A DNA stretch of 13,543 nucleotides from the NCBI GenBank assembly GCA_934500865.1, contig CAKSUD010000046.1, positions 1-13,543 of the forward strand, given 5' to 3'. A model generated the notes under the pieces. It made no database searches, was not told the origin of the DNA, and was given only the letters and a program-made list of their open reading frames with translations. A program made the position numbers and the translations under genes. Position 1 is the stretch's first letter; each line of letters starts with the position of its first letter. Below are positions 1 through 6,676 of the stretch, piece by piece. This DNA is from an uncultured Clostridia bacterium (lineage in GTDB: Bacteria; Bacillota; Clostridia; TANB77; RGIG9151).

Positions 1-474
1 AGTAAATTCGAAGAAATTATCTATAATTTTATACATCAATTTCTCATTATCTATTTTCTCGTTAGTAATCCTCAAGAATGACGTAGAATTTTCAACATCT
101 ATGTTATCAATATTCGTATTTATACCTATACCAATAATGACTCTATCTCCCACTCTTTCACACAAAATCCCCGCAACCTTCTTGCCTTCCAAAATTAAAT
201 CATTTGGCCATTTTAATAAAACTCTGTAATTAAAAACTTCCTCACAAGCCTTTCTAACTGCGACACCAATAACAAGAGTGATCATCTCATTAGAAAATTC
301 AGTATCAAAAGAAAACCAAAGTCCGCCACTAGGAGAACTCCAATTTCTGCCAATTCTACCACGTCCGCACTCCTGAACTTCTGCTCGCACTATAACGTCC
401 TTTTTATTCTCTTTGAGTCGTTCTTTTACATACGATTGTGTAGAATCGACACTCCTTAGAAAAATGTAATTCAT
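1..474 (-). CDS. birA: Biotin--[acetyl-CoA-carboxylase] ligase, catalytic domain (partial, 3' end outside window)
   Basis: This protein activates biotin to biotinyl-AMP and attaches it to the lysine of biotin carboxyl carrier domains. The visible 158 residues (my own translation) begin MNYIFLRSVDSTQ and contain the ligase signatures: GRGRIGRNWSS near residues 37-47, which is the biotinyl-AMP loop, then KWPNDL, then GKKVAGIL, then IGIGINTN. The start is ATG at 472-474, seven bases after the maf stop, so it is cotranscribed with maf. The protein starts directly at the catalytic domain and has no N-terminal winged helix. It is therefore the monofunctional type that ligates biotin but does not repress transcription. 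The usual STN of the substrate loop reads STQ here. The C-terminal domain is cut off by the window edge, so its integrity cannot be judged. Confidence 0.93.
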   Translation of the reverse strand, partial: MNYIFLRSVDSTQSYVKERLKENKKDVIVRAEVQECGRGRIGRNWSSPSGGLWFSFDTEFSNEMITLVIGVAVRKACEEVFNYRVLLKWPNDLILEGKKVAGILCERVGDRVIIGIGINTNIDNIDVENSTSFLRITNEKIDNEKLMYKIIDNFFEFT

Positions 475-481
475 ATTAAAC

Positions 482-1087
482 CTACTCCATCTTAAAATTA
501 TAACCCAGTTTTTCTAACTTATTAATTATATCCTCAATCGGTAATCCCATAACATTATTAAAATCCTCGGGTAATACCTTTGCTCTATCTCGCAAATTAC
601 CATCTATACAGTATCCACCGGCATATGTGTATGTAAGCTTGTCACGAACCAATTCATCTTGTATAGACATTGGGATTTCATCCATTTTAACCTCAGAAAT
701 TTTACAGAAGTTATCTTCATAATCTCCGTCAATTATACAAACCCCTGTCAAACAGTAATGAACTGTACCGGATAGCATACTAAAAATTCTTCTCGCATCC
801 TTTTCATCTTTAGGTTTCTCTAACTTTTCATTCTTATAAAATGCAATTGTATCCGCTCCTATTATAACAGCATTTTCTTTATCGCATCTAGCTCCTCTGG
901 CCTTCGCATGGGATAGCATAAGAACATAATCACGAGCCTTCTCTAGAGAATCAACATTACCGAACTTCTCCTTTAACTCTTCCTCCGGTGCATCGCTAGA
1001 AGTAGCGATAAACTTAAGCCCGGCTCTATTCATAATCTTTGCACGAGACAAAGAAGTAGACGCTAAAATTAAAACCTTATCAGACAT
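482..1087 (-). CDS. maf: Maf family nucleoside triphosphate pyrophosphatase
   Basis: This is a house-cleaning nucleotide pyrophosphatase of the Maf/HAM1-like fold, which hydrolyses non-canonical or excess NTPs to NMP and pyrophosphate. The 201-residue length fits the family. Visible family motifs are LASTSLSR at residues 8-15 (usually LASxSPRR), GADT at 77-80 with the conserved Asp79, KPKDEKDARRIFSMLSG from residue 91, YAGGYCIDG at 155-163 and NNVMGLPI near 177-184. The ATG at 1085-1087 is preceded by a good GGAGGG ribosome binding site. A hairpin lies upstream, between this gene and the TPM gene, so transcription probably starts anew in the 65 bases before maf, although I could not find a convincing -35/-10 pair. 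birA follows after seven bases. Substrate class (dTTP/UTP versus m7GTP) cannot be decided by eye. Confidence 0.93.
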   Translation of the reverse strand: MSDKVLILASTSLSRAKIMNRAGLKFIATSSDAPEEELKEKFGNVDSLEKARDYVLMLSHAKARGARCDKENAVIIGADTIAFYKNEKLEKPKDEKDARRIFSMLSGTVHYCLTGVCIIDGDYEDNFCKISEVKMDEIPMSIQDELVRDKLTYTYAGGYCIDGNLRDRAKVLPEDFNNVMGLPIEDIINKLEKLGYNFKME

Positions 1088-1151
1088 ATATTTTCCCTCC
1101 GAATTTATCTTACCATATTAGTTTCTAAATAGCTATATTTTAATTTAATAC

Positions 1152-1195
1152 AAAAAATAAGTTGTATAATCAACCAACAATTATACAACTTATTT
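1152..1195 (-). terminator. Rho-independent terminator after the TPM gene
   Basis: A perfect 16-bp inverted repeat (1155-1170 with 1180-1195; arm AAATAAGTTGTATAAT) encloses a 9-base loop. Read on the minus strand, the stem runs straight into six T residues at 1157-1152. It sits 44 bases after the TPM stop and about 70 bases before maf. The stem is very AT-rich, with only two G-C pairs, so it may terminate only partly. Confidence 0.7.
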
Positions 1196-1238
1196 GCTAA
1201 TTAAAAGCCTTAATTTAGAATAGTTAAATTTTTCATTC

Positions 1239-2321
1239 CTAGAAGCTTCTACTGCTTCCGCCACCGCCAGAACTTCCTCCACCACCGGAAAACCCGCCAC
1301 CAGAACTTCCTCCACCACCAAAGGAACCTCCACCAGCTGTCTTAGGTATACTAACAAAATATATTTCACCACATTCTTTGCATTTTGAATATCTGCCTTT
1401 TCCATATGTAGCCCTAATAAACCTTCTGCCACCACATTTCCTACACTTCTTTATATTTTTTTCCATCAAATGTTCCATGATTAACACTATATATAAAGGG
1501 AAAAACATCATTATTACTGCAAATATAAAATTAGAACAAATCACGCCAATAAATGGTGCTACAACTGTCATTATAAAGGAAAAAGTATAAGGTTTACTCA
1601 AAGCTTCTTCTATCCTTTTATTTTTTAGTTTCAGTTCCTCTGTCATATCCATTTCATTTTTTCCATTAAAATATTCATTGAATATTTTTTTATTTCTTTT
1701 TTCTAAATATGCCATAATAAGGTACCAAAACGCAAACAATATTAATTGTAACATTATTATTTGAATTATACTAAAAAAGAATTCCTTTACTATGCCTAAA
1801 AAATTATTATCCTTATTGCCTTCAATGATTAAGTCCCCATTAATTACATCTATAACGGCTTGGCATCCATTTTTTAATCCTTCGGAGAAATTATTTTCTT
1901 TATAATACGGTATCATATATTCATCTTGGATTCGCCCGGTTTTCCCATCTGTTAAAATACCTTCTAAACCATAGCCAACTTCTATTCTGCTTTGTCTATC
2001 TCCCACAGATAATAAAAGTAAAACACCATCGTTTTTTTCCTTACTCCCAATTCCCCATGTGTTAAAAAGTTTGTTTGAATATTCTTCTAAAGTACTACCT
2101 TCTAACGAGTTTATTGTTACAACTACCACTTGTGTACTATTTCCGCTATTTTCATATAATGTTTTTGCCATATTAAATATATCTTGTTCGTCTTCGGCAG
2201 AAATAACATTTGCAAAGTCATTTACAAAAAAATCATTCGTAGGATTAGGAATCTTTATTTGTGCAAATGAAGTATTAAAAATAAATATAACTAATATAAC
2301 AAAACTTATAATTCTTTTCAT
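1239..2321 (-). CDS. TPM-domain membrane protein with zinc ribbon and Gly-Ser-rich C-terminal tail
   Basis: This is a 360-residue membrane protein. Residues 1-21 are a signal peptide (MKRIISFVILVIFIFNTSFA). A TPM domain (TLP18.3/Psb32/MOLO-1 fold, as in E. coli YgcG) covers about 30-160, with FVNDFANVIS at 32-41, NDGVLLLLS at 97-105 and the signature RIEVGYGLEGILTD at 112-125. Hydrophobic segments at about 178-205 and 246-284 suggest two or three membrane spans. A zinc-ribbon-like pair follows, Cys293/Cys296 and Cys314/Cys317, and then a tail from about 329 of GGGS/GGGF units ending GGSSRSF. Gly-rich tails are common in TPM proteins. The ATG has a GGAGT site five bases upstream. The gene seems monocistronic, since it has its own terminator and long 5' spacer. 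Its function is not known; TPM proteins have been linked to membrane-protein quality control and to acid phosphatase activity. An overlapping frame at 1190-1435 is only a shadow of the Gly-Ser codons. Confidence 0.85.
   Translation of the reverse strand: MKRIISFVILVIFIFNTSFAQIKIPNPTNDFFVNDFANVISAEDEQDIFNMAKTLYENSGNSTQVVVVTINSLEGSTLEEYSNKLFNTWGIGSKEKNDGVLLLLSVGDRQSRIEVGYGLEGILTDGKTGRIQDEYMIPYYKENNFSEGLKNGCQAVIDVINGDLIIEGNKDNNFLGIVKEFFFSIIQIIMLQLILFAFWYLIMAYLEKRNKKIFNEYFNGKNEMDMTEELKLKNKRIEEALSKPYTFSFIMTVVAPFIGVICSNFIFAVIMMFFPLYIVLIMEHLMEKNIKKCRKCGGRRFIRATYGKGRYSKCKECGEIYFVSIPKTAGGGSFGGGGSSGGGFSGGGGSSGGGGSSRSF
1267..1319. repeat. In-frame 20-bp direct repeat encoding the Gly-Ser tail
   Basis: The 20-base unit CCAGAACTTCCTCCACCACC occurs at 1267-1286 and again at 1300-1319, a period of 33 bases or 11 codons, inside the Gly-Ser tail of the TPM gene. 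Because the period is a multiple of three, slippage would change tail length without breaking the frame. Confidence 0.8.
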
Positions 2322-2550
2322 TTTTACTCCTTTACTGAAACACTACATTTAGGTCACTTAAGATATACCTTCACTTGTCTAAAAATAAGTTTCACTTAAA
2401 AAATAAACATATTTCAACTCAACTTAATCCTCATACTTTATCGCTGTACTATTCCAGTGTACCATATCCTCCAAAAAATCACAATGCTCTATATATTTTT
2501 ATTTATTGGTGTAAGCTTTAATAAGCTAAAGTTAGCTTATTAAATTTTAT
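2322..2550. other. Non-coding spacer upstream of the TPM gene, with hairpin and short protein-like fragment
   Basis: No full gene is visible here. The spacer contains three TCACTT(A/G) heptamers (2354-2360, 2371-2377, 2392-2398). It also holds a stop-to-stop frame of 24 codons on the minus strand (2424-2498) ending IKYED with an inner ATG at 2463-2465, and a perfect 13-bp inverted repeat at 2517-2529/2532-2544 with two bases between the arms. I could not find a convincing promoter for the TPM gene by eye, though it should lie here. The hairpin has T residues after it only on the plus strand, where no gene would use it, so it may belong to the neighbouring REP-like repeat instead. Confidence 0.5.
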
Positions 2551-2579
2551 TGACCAAAAAGAACCGTCCCTAATGGTCA
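2551..2579 (-). repeat. REP-like repeat, copy A (29 bp)
   Basis: This 29-base element begins TGACCAAAAAGAACCGTCCC on the plus strand and ends in TGGTCA, so its ends are a 6-bp inverted repeat. It matches 24 of 29 bases of copy B at 12501-12529. Read on the minus strand it has the form TGACCA-NNN-GGGAC-GG followed by a T-rich arm and TGGTCA. I recall GGGACGGTTC-containing palindromes as common dispersed repeats in Clostridia, but this needs a genome search. It lies just beyond the HU terminator. Confidence 0.7.
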
Positions 2580-2582
2580 GGC

Positions 2583-2609
2583 AAAAAAATAGAGAGTATC
2601 GCTACTCTC
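2583..2609 (-). terminator. Rho-independent terminator of the HU gene
   Basis: On the minus strand a 7-bp stem GAGAGTA/TACTCTC (2603-2609 with 2592-2598) with a four-base loop is followed by TA and then seven T residues at 2589-2583. It begins 18 bases after the HU stop codon. Stem strength and T-tract are both typical. Confidence 0.9.
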
Positions 2610-2626
2610 CACTTTTTATGCAAAAA

Positions 2627-2899
2627 CTATTTGCAAGAATCTTTTAATGCTTTTCCAGCCTTGAAAACAGGAGCCTTTGAAGCAGAAATCTTGATAGTTT
2701 CTTTTGTTCTAGGATTAATACCTGTTCTAGCAGCTCTCTGGCGTACTTCAAATGTACCAAATCCTACTAATTGGATTTTTTCTCCTTTTTTAAGTGATGT
2801 TTGAACTGATTCGATAAATGCGTTTAATGCACTTTCAGAATCCTTCTTTGTTAAGTTGCTCTTTGCTGCGATCATAGAAACTAAATCTGATTTGTTCAT
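2627..2899 (-). CDS. hup: DNA-binding protein HU
   Basis: This is a small histone-like protein that bends and compacts DNA as a dimer. The protein from ATG at 2897-2899 is 90 residues, exactly the usual HU length, and starts MNKSDLVSMIA. An open frame extends 17 codons further upstream, but AGGAGG at 2908-2913, nine bases before this ATG, and the family alignment fix the start here. The conserved GFGTFEVRQRAARTGINPRT (residues 46-65) holds the beta-arm with the intercalating Pro63. The end, KAPVFKAGKALKDSCK, is the typical C-terminal helix. It lies 110 bases after mazG, a common Clostridial pairing, and is followed by a strong terminator. An inverted repeat and a hairpin lie in the leader region. 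It is HU rather than IHF, because the host is a Firmicute and the sequence fits HU throughout. Confidence 0.96.
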   Translation of the reverse strand: MNKSDLVSMIAAKSNLTKKDSESALNAFIESVQTSLKKGEKIQLVGFGTFEVRQRAARTGINPRTKETIKISASKAPVFKAGKALKDSCK

Positions 2900-2930
2900 T
2901 TTTCCATTCCTCCTATAAAATTTTATTACA

Positions 2931-2947
2931 TTGGTATGTATTACCAA
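2931..2947. promoter_or_regulatory. Operator-like inverted repeat upstream of HU
   Basis: TTGGTA-TGTAT-TACCAA is a 6-bp dyad with a five-base spacer, 31 bases before the HU start codon. On the minus strand, the TTGGTA half-site followed 16 bases later by TAAAAT could serve as a weak -35/-10 pair, which would place the dyad within the promoter. This is inference from pattern only. Confidence 0.35.
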
Positions 2948-2965
2948 CATATTTCAAAGTAATAA

Positions 2966-2983
2966 TTCGCCTCAAGTGGCGAA
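2966..2983 (-). terminator. Hairpin between mazG and HU (possible weak terminator)
   Basis: TTCGCC/GGCGAA forms a 6-bp, GC-rich stem with a six-base loop, 26 bases after the mazG stop. On the minus strand it is followed by ATTATTACTTT, which is a poor T-tract. It may attenuate read-through from mazG into HU or stabilise the mazG 3' end. Confidence 0.35.
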
Positions 2984-3009
2984 ACTCCTTCTTTTTTTCT
3001 AAAAAAATG

Positions 3010-3825
3010 TTATTTTTCAATGTTTTTTGCCTCTTGCCAATATTTAGAGAAGGTCTCACGGCTGATATTTTCTATCTTTTCACCGTTTTGTTCGCATTTT
3101 TCTTCTATAAACTCAAGTCTATGAAGAACCTTTTTAAACGCCTTTGAAAGTGCAACTTCTGAATCAATTTCCATTGCTCTACCCAAAGAAGCTACTGTCA
3201 TAAGTACATCTCCAAGTTCGTCTTCCATTTTTTCAGGGTTACCTGACTCATAAGCTTCTTTTAGTTCGCCTAGTTCTTCATTTGTCTTTCTAAAATAATC
3301 ATCAAAAGAATTTGTCCATATATCCGGTTGAATTTTGCTTAACTTTGACATTAACTTATATGCCTTTATAAGTGAAGGAAAATCTTCCGGTATATGCTCT
3401 ATCTCCTCAATTTTATTTTTAAATTTCTTCTCCTTGTCTTTTTGGTTCTTAAATATGTCATATGCCATATCCGAACCATTAGCTTTGGGTGAATTATCTT
3501 CACCTTTATTAAATACATGAGGATGTCTAAAAATCATCTTTTTAGCTATTCCATCTATAACATCATCAATAGTAAATTCTCCATTATCTTTTGCTATTTG
3601 TGAATGAAGCATAACTTGAAGTAAAACATCACCTAGTTCTTCACACATACCATCTTTTGATTTAGTGTCTGCCTCATGTATAAACTCATACGACTCCTCA
3701 ATCAAGTTTTTGCGTATGCTTTCATGGGTTTGTGCTCTATCCCATGGACACCCATTTTCCGAACGCAAAATAGCAATTATCTCTCTAAAATCATTAAAAT
3801 CATATCTTTCTTTATTTGTATCCAT
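3010..3825 (-). CDS. mazG: Nucleoside triphosphate pyrophosphohydrolase MazG
   Basis: MazG hydrolyses NTPs, including damaged or non-canonical ones, to NMP and pyrophosphate using Mg ions. The 271 residues are about the normal length for the two-domain form. The N-terminal MazG domain has GCPWDRAQTHESIRKNLIEE (25-44), the metal-binding EExxE at 43-47 and EELGD at 62-66, then KKMIFRHPHVF at 95-105. The second domain repeats the pattern with EELGE at 183-187 and DELGD at 202-206. Both sets of acidic residues are intact. The start ATG has GAGG eight bases upstream and lies 14 bases after the pilT stop, so mazG is probably read from the pilB-pilT transcript. HU follows downstream. Confidence 0.95.
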   Translation of the reverse strand: MDTNKERYDFNDFREIIAILRSENGCPWDRAQTHESIRKNLIEESYEFIHEADTKSKDGMCEELGDVLLQVMLHSQIAKDNGEFTIDDVIDGIAKKMIFRHPHVFNKGEDNSPKANGSDMAYDIFKNQKDKEKKFKNKIEEIEHIPEDFPSLIKAYKLMSKLSKIQPDIWTNSFDDYFRKTNEELGELKEAYESGNPEKMEDELGDVLMTVASLGRAMEIDSEVALSKAFKKVLHRLEFIEEKCEQNGEKIENISRETFSKYWQEAKNIEK

Positions 3826-3839
3826 AACTATAACCTCAA

Positions 3840-4889
3840 CTATATAAGCATTTTCTCCATAATTTCAGGGTCAAAACAGTAAGTTAAAACATCTTCTCTT
3901 GTAATTCTTCCTTTTTTGAAGAGACCGAGTAATGTTCCGTCCATAGTCTGCATTCCATATCTGTTACCGGTTTGAATTAAATTATCTATTTGATGCGTTT
4001 TACCTTCTCTAATTAAATTAGAAATACCATGTGTAACCATCATAACCTCAAACGCAGGTACCATCTTTTCTCCAACCGGGATTAATTGCTGAGTAATAAC
4101 TGATTGAAGCACAGATGCAAGTTGAACCCTAACTTGTTGCTGCTGATAATCTGTAAATGAATCTACAATTCTATCAATTGTTTTCGCTGCACCCATAGTA
4201 TGAAGTGTACCAAACACCAAATGTCCGGTTTCAGCAGCTGTAAGCGCTGTGGCAATAGTTTCTTGGTCTCTCATTTCACCTATCATAATTACATCCGGGT
4301 CTTCTCTTAATGCTGCACGAAGTGCATTAGCAAACGACTCAGAGTCAATACCGATTTCCCTTTGGTTTACAATTCCTATTTGGTGTTTATGCAAATATTC
4401 AATAGGGTCTTCCAAGGTTATAATGTGACAATTTCTTTCCGCATTAATTTTATTAATAAGTGCTGCAAGGGTAGTAGACTTACCAGCACCAGTCGGACCT
4501 GTTACCAAAACCAATCCTCTAGTCTTACCGGTAAGCTTTACAACAGATTCCGGAATCTCTAAGTAATTTATATCCGGTATTTCCATCGGAATAGTCCTAA
4601 TAGCAATAGCGATTGAACCACGTTGCTTAAAAATATTAACCCTAAACCTTCCCATTTTAGCCATTGCAAAAGAGAAGTCAATTTCACCTTTTTTCTCAAA
4701 TTTCTCACTATAATCATTAATCGCAAAAATTTCCTTGGCTAATGCTAAAGTATCATCCGGCATAAGCTTTTCATCACCAATTCTTAAAAGCTCTCCGCTA
4801 CACCTTATTACCGGTGGAGTTCCGGGAGTAAGATGTATATCTGATGCTCCATTTTTAATTGCTGTGGATATAATTTGCTCTAACTTCAT
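3840..4889 (-). CDS. pilT: Type IV pilus twitching motility (retraction) ATPase PilT
   Basis: PilT is the hexameric cytoplasmic ATPase that disassembles type IV pili and so powers twitching. The 349 residues match the family length. Visible parts are the N-terminal PAS-like domain with ASDIHLTPGTPP (15-26), Walker A GPTGAGKS (131-138), the Asp box ITLEDPIEYLH (157-167), Walker B DPDVIMIGEMRD (197-208) and the His box TGHLVFGTLHT (221-231). The retraction-specific AIRNLIRE element reads GISNLIREGKTHQ (288-300). PilT lacks the long N-terminal extension and zinc cysteines of PilB. The start ATG lies 21 bases after the pilB stop behind AAGGA, so the two are cotranscribed. mazG follows after 14 bases. 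Confidence 0.95.
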   Translation of the reverse strand: MKLEQIISTAIKNGASDIHLTPGTPPVIRCSGELLRIGDEKLMPDDTLALAKEIFAINDYSEKFEKKGEIDFSFAMAKMGRFRVNIFKQRGSIAIAIRTIPMEIPDINYLEIPESVVKLTGKTRGLVLVTGPTGAGKSTTLAALINKINAERNCHIITLEDPIEYLHKHQIGIVNQREIGIDSESFANALRAALREDPDVIMIGEMRDQETIATALTAAETGHLVFGTLHTMGAAKTIDRIVDSFTDYQQQQVRVQLASVLQSVITQQLIPVGEKMVPAFEVMMVTHGISNLIREGKTHQIDNLIQTGNRYGMQTMDGTLLGLFKKGRITREDVLTYCFDPEIMEKMLI

Positions 4890-4910
4890 AAAACACCATT
4901 CCTTTTATAA

Positions 4911-6593
4911 TTATTCTTCTATATATGCAATTCTTATCAATTCATCTACAGTAGTCGTTCCGTTTGCAACAAGTTTACTGCAACTTCTCCAAATGGTTGA
5001 CATACCTTCCCGCATTGCAACAAACTTAATTTCATCGGCAGTAGCCTTTTGAGTAATAAGTTGTCTTATGTTAGGAGTTATTTGTAAAACTTCATACACA
5101 CCTATTCGTCCCGAATAACCTGTATTATTACAAGCATTGCAACCAATAGGCTTATAAAAATGTACATCCGACTTATCAAATAAATCCAAGCATTCATACT
5201 CTTTATCAGACGGTTCATATTCTTGCTTACACTTTGGACAAAGTCTTTTTACCAGTCTCTGAGCAACAATACCTTTTAACGTAGTTGAAATCAAGAATGG
5301 CTCTATTCCCATATCAATAAGTCTTCCAACCGCTGATGCCGAATCATTAGTATGCAATGTACTTAAAACCAAGTGGCCGGTTAGAGCCGCTTGAATTGAA
5401 ATTTCTGCTGTTTCTGTATCACGAATTTCTCCGACCATTATAATATCAGGGTCTTGACGCAAAAAGCTTCTTAACACATTCGCAAAGTCTACCCCTGCCT
5501 TATGGTTTACTTGAACCTGGTTAATACCCGGAATAGTAGCTTCGACCGGGTCTTCAACAGTAAGAATATTAACTTCCTCTTTATTAAACTCTCTTAATGT
5601 CGCATAAAGAGTAGTAGATTTACCACTACCGGTAGGACCGGTAACAAGTATAATTCCATTAGGGTTCTTTAATATTTCATCATACGCATTTCTATCTTCT
5701 TTAAAAAATCCCAAATTATCTATCGACTTTACGAAACCGGTTTTGTCAGTTATTCTCATAACCGTCTTTTCACCGTATGCAGTAGGCATACTTGAAATAC
5801 GCAAATCGTATTCTGCACCGTCAAGCTTGAAATTAGCTCTTCCGTCTTGAGGACGTCTTCTTTCAGCGATATTCATACCGCCTAATATCTTAACCCTTGT
5901 GTTAAGGGCAGGTATAATTCTTAAATCTAAGGAAGATATCTCTTTTAGAGAACCATCCACTCTAAACCTTACTCTTGCTCTTTTCTCATACGGTTCTATG
6001 TGAATATCAGACGCTCTTGAACGTATAGCTTGTTCAAGAAGGGAATTAAGCATTTTAGCAATCGGGGAATTATCTGCTGTGCTTTCATCCTTTTCTTCCT
6101 CTTCTATATCTTCAATATTGTTTTCCTTCTTAAATTCTTCTGCTGCGTTACTAACAACCTGTTTTCCGAAATATTTATTAATTACAGCAGTTATTTGTCT
6201 TTCCGATGCTAAATACACAACCACTTTCATGTTGGTGTAAAGCATAATATCATCTATTGCAATAATATTAGTAGGTTCACTCATAGCAACCTTTAATTTA
6301 TTATTTTCTATATCAATAGGTACAGCTTTATGCTTTTGGGCTAATGTTTGGCTTATCTTTGTAACTATATTTGCATTAATCTCATAATTCTCTAAATCTA
6401 CATACTTACAGCCGAGTTTATCCGCTAAAACTTTATACAAAACATTTTCCTTTATAAAACCTTTGTCAATTAAAATTTGACCTACCTTTTGCCCAGTAAG
6501 TCTTTGAGTTTCTAGCGCTTCTGAAAGTTGCTCTTCAGTAATTAGCTTTTCTTCAATTAATATTTCACCTATTTTCTTTCGTATTCCGGCCAT
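4911..6593 (-). CDS. pilB: Type IV pilus assembly (extension) ATPase PilB / GspE family
   Basis: PilB is the hexameric ATPase that drives pilin polymerisation. The 560-residue protein has an N-terminal MshEN/T2SSE_N region (about 5-142, two related halves starting KKIGEILIEE and QKVGQILIDKG) and an acidic linker (about 155-172). The core has ASDIHIEPYEKRARVRFRVD (194-213), Walker A GPTGSGKS (319-326), the Asp box LTVEDPVEA (344-352), Walker B DPDIIMVGEIRD (381-392) and the His box TGHLVLSTLHT (405-415). A tetracysteine zinc site (Cys452, 455, 485, 488) marks it as PilB/GspE rather than PilT. The start ATG has GGGGGA upstream. MshEN domains can bind cyclic di-GMP, but the usual Arg of the RLG motif is Lys here, so binding is uncertain. 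pilT follows; no pilin, pilC or pilD is nearby. Confidence 0.94.
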   Translation of the reverse strand: MAGIRKKIGEILIEEKLITEEQLSEALETQRLTGQKVGQILIDKGFIKENVLYKVLADKLGCKYVDLENYEINANIVTKISQTLAQKHKAVPIDIENNKLKVAMSEPTNIIAIDDIMLYTNMKVVVYLASERQITAVINKYFGKQVVSNAAEEFKKENNIEDIEEEEKDESTADNSPIAKMLNSLLEQAIRSRASDIHIEPYEKRARVRFRVDGSLKEISSLDLRIIPALNTRVKILGGMNIAERRRPQDGRANFKLDGAEYDLRISSMPTAYGEKTVMRITDKTGFVKSIDNLGFFKEDRNAYDEILKNPNGIILVTGPTGSGKSTTLYATLREFNKEEVNILTVEDPVEATIPGINQVQVNHKAGVDFANVLRSFLRQDPDIIMVGEIRDTETAEISIQAALTGHLVLSTLHTNDSASAVGRLIDMGIEPFLISTTLKGIVAQRLVKRLCPKCKQEYEPSDKEYECLDLFDKSDVHFYKPIGCNACNNTGYSGRIGVYEVLQITPNIRQLITQKATADEIKFVAMREGMSTIWRSCSKLVANGTTTVDELIRIAYIEE

Positions 6594-6617
6594 TTATATC
6601 CCCCAAAATTTCACAAA

Positions 6618-6658
6618 TTTAAAAGCCAATAAATCTCAAACTATTTATCGGCTTTTAA
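6618..6658 (-). terminator. Terminator-like hairpin after ribF
   Basis: A 14-base inverted repeat (6621-6634 with 6643-6656, arm AAAAGCCAATAAAT) with an eight-base loop can be lengthened by two A-T pairs. Its one mismatch becomes a G-U pair in minus-strand RNA but A-C in plus-strand RNA, which supports use by the minus-strand ribF transcript. The stem ends in TTTTAAATTT. It lies in the 83-base gap between ribF and pilB, so pilB needs either read-through or a promoter in this short space. Confidence 0.7.
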
Positions 6659-6676
6659 TAAAATTAGTTAATATTT

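Noticed and set aside
1088..1150. Promoter for maf (TAAGAT as -10)
   Set aside because: No acceptable -35 lies 16-18 bases upstream, so I do not list it as a feature although some promoter is expected here.
1240..1340. CRISPR-like or tandem repeat array
   Set aside because: The repeats are in-frame Gly-Ser codons of the TPM protein, with only two 20-bp copies and no unique spacers. No CRISPR array, tRNA or rRNA gene was seen elsewhere in the window.
1190..1435. Minus-strand open frame overlapping the end of the TPM gene
   Set aside because: It reads the Gly-Ser repeat codons in another frame, giving a low-complexity Val/Glu/Ala sequence, and it overlaps a well-supported gene.
2517..2544. 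Perfect 13-bp hairpin as a terminator of a minus-strand gene
   Set aside because: No T-tract follows on the minus strand, HU already has its own terminator, and there is no plus-strand gene upstream to use it.
2900..2950. Upstream extension of HU by 17 codons
   Set aside because: The extension includes the AGGAGG ribosome binding site itself and is not part of the HU family, which begins MNKSDL.
4735..5052. Plus-strand open frame of 105 codons across the pilB-pilT junction
   Set aside because: It is antisense to two clearly conserved ATPase genes, has no ribosome binding site I can see and resembles no family.
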